The notes below the pieces were generated by a model, which saw only the letters and a list, made by a program, of their open reading frames with translations, was not told the origin of the DNA and searched no databases. Below are positions 58,641-64,000 of a DNA stretch of 64,000 nt, in pieces (positions within the stretch are counted from its first letter, which is position 1; each line of letters starts with the position of its first letter). The position numbers and the translations under genes were made by a program. Source of the DNA: Antedon mediterranea (taxonomy: Eukaryota; Echinodermata; Crinoidea; Comatulida; Antedonidae); NCBI RefSeq assembly GCF_964355755.1, contig NC_092674.1, forward strand, positions 17,243,001 to 17,307,000, in the 5' to 3' direction.

Positions 58641-60100
58641 ATCATCAACTGTGTATCCGCATGGGCTCTATCCCCTCGTCGGGGAGCCTATCCCATATCT
58701 GGGAACACAGGTACTTTTTGTCGAGTCGGGGAATACTGTAAAAATCGTTGGCGTTCACTTCGTAGCCTCAGCGCCTAGAAAACCGCGACGTTCCATTGAC
58801 CGCGAGTACGTCGGAGGGCTATTATGCATTCATTATTGCCAGCTATCCAACTATTAAACAATAGGTACGCACTTGTCTGGCGGTATCCCTTTGTACGAAT
58901 CGTTCAACGTTGTGTCCAAACGCGTGATATCATATTCCATCCAGGGACCAAAATGTGTCGTAGTATTACTTTCCAGGCGAAGTTTACTGACGGTTACGTT
59001 ATGTACTGTGTATCGACGTATGCTACAGCAAAAACGAATTATGTTAATCTGATACGTTTGTAATGAGTTTAATGTCGTTTAATTCCACCCTTACCTAAAA
59101 GCCATCCTAAATCTGGAGGGGCGAAGCAAATTTGGTTAAATGACACCTCTAGATGGCCGGAAATGGTATACTCTCGCACCTAACATTCATGATGAATAGC
59201 ACCTCTAATTAGTCGGAAAAGACACTCTCATGCAGCATGCTACCAATGAGCAAAACGATCGTATTCGTACCTTTTTTGATCATTCACTTGCGTTCAAGTT
59301 CAATGTGAACGTACGTACGTCTAGGGGAATCCCCAAAAAAAGCACTTTGTGTGAGAAGGCAAATTCAATGCTTATTATAGCTCTACCTATATTTATTTAC
59401 AGCAATTTGAAGAAATTAAATATTAATCAATCTTCTAATAGTAACCCACACTCTAATAATAGTAACCCTCCTTTTAATAGTAATAGTGTAACCCAGTCAA
59501 TAGTCAATCTATAATAATAACAACCCACTACTCTGATAGTAATAAGGAGATAATGCATGTTGATCTCGGGTGTGGGGAAGGATTGAGTGTTTTTGAGTTT
59601 ATAAGTTAGTTAGATAGTTAGTTCTGTTCAAACAAATGTGTTTATCCGTACTGTTTTATTATTTTGCTATGAGCTGCTGACCGGAATAGTTGGGGTGGGT
59701 TACTATTTTCAAGTAATAGTAACCCACTACTCTAATAGTAATACCCTTCTAGTAGTAACCCACCCTAAAAAACAATCAAAGAATAATATAATAACCCAGG
59801 GTTACAATTAGAAGATTTACGATATACTTTATGCATGCTGACTGCCGTGATCTAAACAATATAGGTACGTACGCTATTGTCTGGCGGTGTCCTTTGTACG
59901 AATCGTTCGTGCCCCAGCTCACTTTATGAGTACGATACACGCATCAATATCATGTTACATCCAGGGATTTCAGGTGAAAATCGGCAATTCATTTGCAACT
60001 CGTAAATTTACAGACACGTATCGCTCGACATACGCTCATACAGTGAAGAAGGTATCGAGTTATTCACGAACGAATTTTTCAAATTAACCTTTTGTACTGT
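58641..60100. other. Non-coding block with a ~1 kb-spaced direct repeat
   Basis: 58,857-59,060 and 59,857-60,100 share GTCTGGCGGT, CTTTGTACGAATCGTTC, ATCCAGGGA and further words in the same order, at ~1,000 bp spacing. Between them are short AATAGTAACCC runs (59,440-59,520; 59,700-59,790). Open frames of 65-95 codons here lack known motifs and differ between the copies. Confidence 0.45.
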
Positions 60101-61590
60101 GTGGGGCACGTATTTGGAGGATTTTCAGAGAAGAGGGTGAGGTATTGGGCATGTCGGGAATGGGGGTTCGCCCGAACCATAAAAACCCCTCTGGCTACGC
60201 GCCTGTACATATACATAGAAAATGCAATAGTTCATCATCAAAATACAGTATTACTATTATGGAATCAAACCACCATACACGCAAATTCCACATTTATCAG
60301 TTGGTCTTTGACATTTTAAACCATAATTATTATATGATGCTGGCTGTTTATTTTGTAGAATACATTTGGTATGATATAGCCATGTTTATTGGAATTATGT
60401 TGGTTCAGGGACAGAGAAACATTGTTTTATGTGATTTTCTACAGCTAGTTCTTTAGGGCAACCTTATTTTCTTTTATTGTTTAAAACATGATCTCAGTCA
60501 GAGAGGAAATATGTTCATGCTAGATGCAGCTTTTGTAATAAATAATACATTCAATATCGTTGTAGTATTTTCACAATGTTTCCACCTGAACAATGATGTC
60601 ACCTGTGAGAAATCGTTGGTTGATAGGGTTGCTGAATGTATTGTTATAATCAGCTGAATATACGGGTTGTAGTACACAGCATTTATTAGATTTATGTATA
60701 CAAAAATTAATGTTTTAGCTGTAAGACTACACACACGACACCATAATACATCTACACCTACGCTATTATTATGCCAGCTAGTTACTACACCAGTACTAGG
60801 GGAGGCCTAGTAGTATAGTAGTAGCCTACTCTAGAAGCCTGTCAGTAATAATAATATAAGTTCTAGGCCCTTACACCACCTAAAAATCGGGGGAAAAAAT
60901 TTAAAAACAGTAGTACACATGTTTATGTAAAGCTAGCGCTGCATGCAAAATAAGCTAGAGAAAGATGTTTCATGCATACGGTCACAATACGCTAGGCTAG
61001 TAAAAGCCTACCCACTATTCACTTGAGCGAACTTTATATGCGGTCATCGCGGTTTAAACGTCCTTTGTTTACATACGTCGTACGCTGGAAGCATTCATAT
61101 TCGGGCCTAGCCTAGACAATATCATTTTTGATCACTGAAAACGCGAAAATGAAAAGTTCTAACTAACTTTATACTACACAGTGTATTACTAAAACAATTT
61201 CAGCATATAAAACCGATCAGATTTATAAATTATTTTCACATTTACGTGAATAAAATTAACAGCAACGAAGTCTTTTTTAATCCAATTTACTCATAATTAT
61301 GTAGAAAGTGCGCCCTCTATTGTCTAAATTTGTTTTATTTTGATTAATTTCGGCTCTCAAAAATCAAGATTTTAAACGTTTATATCTTTAAAAAGCCCCC
61401 ACGTTAGTCCGATCAACAACCAGATTCGTAATCTACGTCAAAAAATGCACTAGAAAAAGTTGGTTTGGAAAATTCTGCAGAAAAGTGACACCTGCCTCCA
61501 GATCCGACTGGTCTATTGGTTGTCAATGTGGTGAGTAAAAAGATTTTCCCATGTGTGTCACGCGTTGAGCATCAACATGTTTTGCTTGGC
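60101..61590. other. Unassigned sequence
   Basis: Contains GGGGTTCGCCCGAACCATAA and CTGGCTACGCGCCTGTAC at 60,165-60,208, wording seen in dispersed repeats. It also has TAGGCCTA-type words at 60,790-60,840 and AT-rich DNA. The 103-codon frame at 60,145-60,456 is hydrophobic towards its end but has no domain I recognise. No gene is supported. Confidence 0.35.
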
Positions 61591-62495
61591 GGCAATGTTT
61601 CATTTATTTATTTCAATTTACAAATATATAAATATAAAGCGGAGGAGCCTAAAAGAAAGCAAAGCTTGTGGTGAATAGGCTCCTCGAAACAAATAATAAA
61701 ATATAAATAAAATAACACAATTAGAAACTAAAAAAAAAACAACAATTTAACTAATATCTTTTCTCTAACACATAAGTTGAACATGTTTAAAACTAAAAAA
61801 CAAGTAAAAAATAGATTATATAATTAATTTAAGAAATATCCAAATATATGTAAATAATAAAAGAATTTACAAAGAACCTTCAACCAATAATAGTTTAAAT
61901 TGACGTTTAAATAAGGCAAAGTTATGAGATTTTTAAGTGATAAAGGAAGAGAATTCCAGAGTTTAGGTACAGTGTATACAAGGGTGTTCATTTTAAGACT
62001 AGATCGAGTAAGTGGCAGGTGATCTTTTTGTCTTGTTTGGTGAGTGTGATATTGTTTATTTTGAGTGAATTTACTGGATATTATGGGTGGTAAGTGTCCA
62101 GCGGTTAATTGAAACATGATGACACCAACATTAAATGTATAGAGGTCCTCAATTTTAAATATTTTATTTTTTTTTGAAAAAGATCTTGGGTGTGAGCACC
62201 CTGAGATAATTCTGACAGCTCGTTTCTGGATTAATCAAATTTAGTATTAATTGATTTTGAAGCATTTCCCCAAGCAAGAACACCATAATTTAAGTACGAT
62301 AATATAAGAGTAGAATATAAAATATTTAATACTTTTTGAGGAAATATTGATTTCAATTTATACATCATGCCAACATATTTTGATAATAATTTGCAAAGGT
62401 AATTAACATGGGCTTTCCAGTCAAGTCTGTCGTCAATAAATATACCAAGAAATTTTGTGTTGATTATTTGATTAATAGGAACGTACAGAAATCTA
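61591..62495 (-). mobile_element. 5'-truncated CR1/L2-like LINE fragment
   Basis: Minus strand from ~62,495: KFLGIFIDDRLDWKAHVNYL (post-RT block), then SYLNYGVLAWGN. A frameshift follows near 62,235, then IQKRAVRIISG and KIFKIEDLYTF. The frame at 62,117-61,824 has VPKLWNSLPLSLKN, the usual LINE C-terminal motif. The 3' UTR ends in an AAATAAATAA-type tail (~61,600). Only the last ~220 codons of the ORF remain. It is a different lineage from the 12-16 kb element, to judge by the divergent motifs. Confidence 0.75.
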
Positions 62496-62496
62496 C

Positions 62497-64000
62497 TCAG
62501 AATTTACGTACCGACATCGACCCCGTTTTTAAGTGCAGACAACGACCCCGTTTTTACGTACAGACATCGACCTAGTTTTTACGTACATACATCGACACCG
62601 ATTTTACGTACAGACATCGACCCCGTTTTAACGTACAGACATCGACCTAGTTTTTACGTACCGACATCGACCTCGATTTAACGTACAGACAGCGACCCCG
62701 ATTTTACGTACAGACATCGACCTAGTTTTGACGTAGAGATATCGACTCCGTTTTGACGTACATACATCGACACCGATTTTACGCAAAGACAACGACCCCG
62801 ATTTCACGTACAGACATCGACCCCGATTTTATGTACAGACATCGACCATGATTTTACGTACAGACATCGACCTAGTTTTTACGTACAGACATCGACCCTG
62901 ATTTTACATACAGACATCGACCTAGTATTGACGTACAGACATCGACCCCGTTTTTACATACAGATATCAACTCCGCTTTTACGTACAGACATCGACCTAG
63001 TTTTTATGTACCGACATCGACCTCGACTTTACGTACAGACAGTGACCCCGATTTTACGTACAGACATCGACACCGTTTTGACGAACAGACATCGACCCCG
63101 TTTTGACGAACAGACATCGACACCGATTTTACAAAAAGACAACGACCCCGATTTCACGTACAGACATCGATCCCGTATTTACGTACAGACATCGACCTAG
63201 TTTTTACGTACATACATCGACCCAGATTTTACGTACAGACATCGACTTAGTTTTGACGTAGAGATATCGACTCCGTTTTGACGTACATACATCGACACCG
63301 ATTTTACGCAAAGACAACGACCCCGATTTCACGTACAGACATCGACCCCGATTTTACGTACAGACATCGACCTAGTTTTTACGTACATACATCGACACCG
63401 ATTTTACGTACAGACATCGACCCCGTTTTAACGTACAGACATCGACCTAGTTTTTACGTACCGACATCGACCTCGATTTAACGTACATACAGCGACCCCG
63501 ATTTTACGTACAGACATCGACTTAGTTTTGACGTAGAGATATCGACTCCGTTTTGACGTACATACATCGACACCGATTTTACGCAAAGACAACGACCCCG
63601 ATTTCACGTACAGACATCGACCCCGATTTTACGTACAGACATCGACCATGATTTTACGTACAGACATCGACCTAGTTTTTACGTACAGACATCGACCCTG
63701 ATTTTACATACAGACATCGACCTAGTATTGACGTACAGACATCGACCCCGTTTTTACATACAGATATCGACTCCGCTTTCACGTACAGACATCGACCTAG
63801 TTTTTATGTACCGACATCGACCTCGACTTTACGTACAGACAGCGACCCCGATTTTACGTACAGACATCGACACCGTTTTGACGAACAGACATCGACCCCG
63901 TTTTGACGAACAGACATCGACACCGATTTTACGCAAAGACAACGACCCCGATTTCACGTACAGACATCGATCCCGTATTTACGTACAGACATCGACCTAG
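62497..64000 (+). repeat. Satellite D: 25 bp tandem repeat with 800 bp higher-order period
   Basis: About sixty units of 25 bp, consensus TTTTACGTACAGACATCGAC plus CCCGA, running off the window. The series repeats with an offset of exactly 800 bp (e.g. 62,928 and 63,728). A partial internal repeat gives spacings of 525 and 275 bp (ACGTAGAGAT at 62,731, 63,256 and 63,531). Since 25 is not a multiple of 3 and few units hold stops, long open frames of YRHRPRF / RTDID / YVQTSTP arise; these are not genes. Confidence 0.95.

Noticed and set aside
58651-58857. 68-codon ORF with GC-richer sequence than its surroundings
   Set aside because: No recognisable domain, no neighbouring exon signals, and the region is made of diverged repeats.
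60145-60456. 103-codon ORF with hydrophobic C-terminal half
   Set aside because: Overlaps another frame, includes dispersed-repeat wording at its start, and has no motif; hydrophobicity follows from T-rich DNA.
62928-63200. Repeat-protein-like ORF (YRHRPRF / RTDID / YVQTSTP)
   Set aside because: Direct translation of the 25 bp satellite; the frame cycles because 25 is not divisible by 3.
62497-64000. Possible CRISPR array (short regular repeats)
   Set aside because: No distinct spacers: units abut head to tail. The setting is eukaryotic.

Overview
The window reads as repeat-dominated DNA from an animal genome. Eukaryotic hallmarks are tRNA-derived repeats with internal Pol III boxes, a CR1/L2-like LINE that starts with a 2A-like peptide and a PHD finger, a DIRS-type retroelement, PIF/Harbinger-like TIR elements and a hAT fragment. 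The TAGGCCTA-rich stretches and the 2A-bearing LINE suggest a marine invertebrate, with an echinoderm as best guess (inference only). I find no convincing host single-copy protein gene. Almost all short open frames are satellite or transposon sequence.

Layout. 1-12,053: a tandem array of a ~250 bp tRNA-derived monomer (satellite A), with a 2.71 kb higher-order repeat (two copies) and a second 2.4 kb duplication that carries a tRNA-like SINE. 12,054-16,532: a LINE on the plus strand lies inside the array, bracketed by two related tRNA-Val-like sequences. 16,533-17,172: satellite A resumes, with a TAA-repeat element inserted. 17,173-18,952: a DIRS element on the minus strand (gag, start of RT, start of tyrosine recombinase) with a large internal deletion. 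18,953-24,427: an 87 bp satellite (B) that switches orientation and is interrupted by a 1,328 bp TIR element and a ~0.9 kb non-satellite block. 24,428-56,680: a ~183 bp satellite (C) whose long monomers contain a ~25 bp inverted repeat.

Within satellite C, an ~8.1 kb composite unit is repeated in tandem about 3.4 times (27,364-34,365; 34,366-42,500; 42,501-51,566; 51,567-~54,494). Each unit contains a 1.35-1.57 kb element with an SGNH-hydrolase ORF, flanked by a 57 bp direct repeat that looks like a target-site duplication. The first three units also contain a Harbinger-like TIR element carrying a nested 929 bp MITE. The insertions can be ordered in time: SGNH element, Harbinger-like element, MITE, amplification, then a second inverted MITE in copy 3 only.

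56,681-64,000: low-information DNA with a hAT (DUF4371) fragment, diverged direct and inverted repeats, a 5'-truncated LINE on the minus strand, and a 25 bp satellite (D) with an 800 bp higher-order period. A small inverted block of satellite D at 57,163-57,345 makes 57-64 kb look like a very large fold-back structure.

The strongest candidate for something undescribed is the SGNH-only element with its 57 bp duplication. An empty paralogous site is visible in the same window, and one of the four copies still has an intact ORF. All family assignments come from reading motifs; no search was run.
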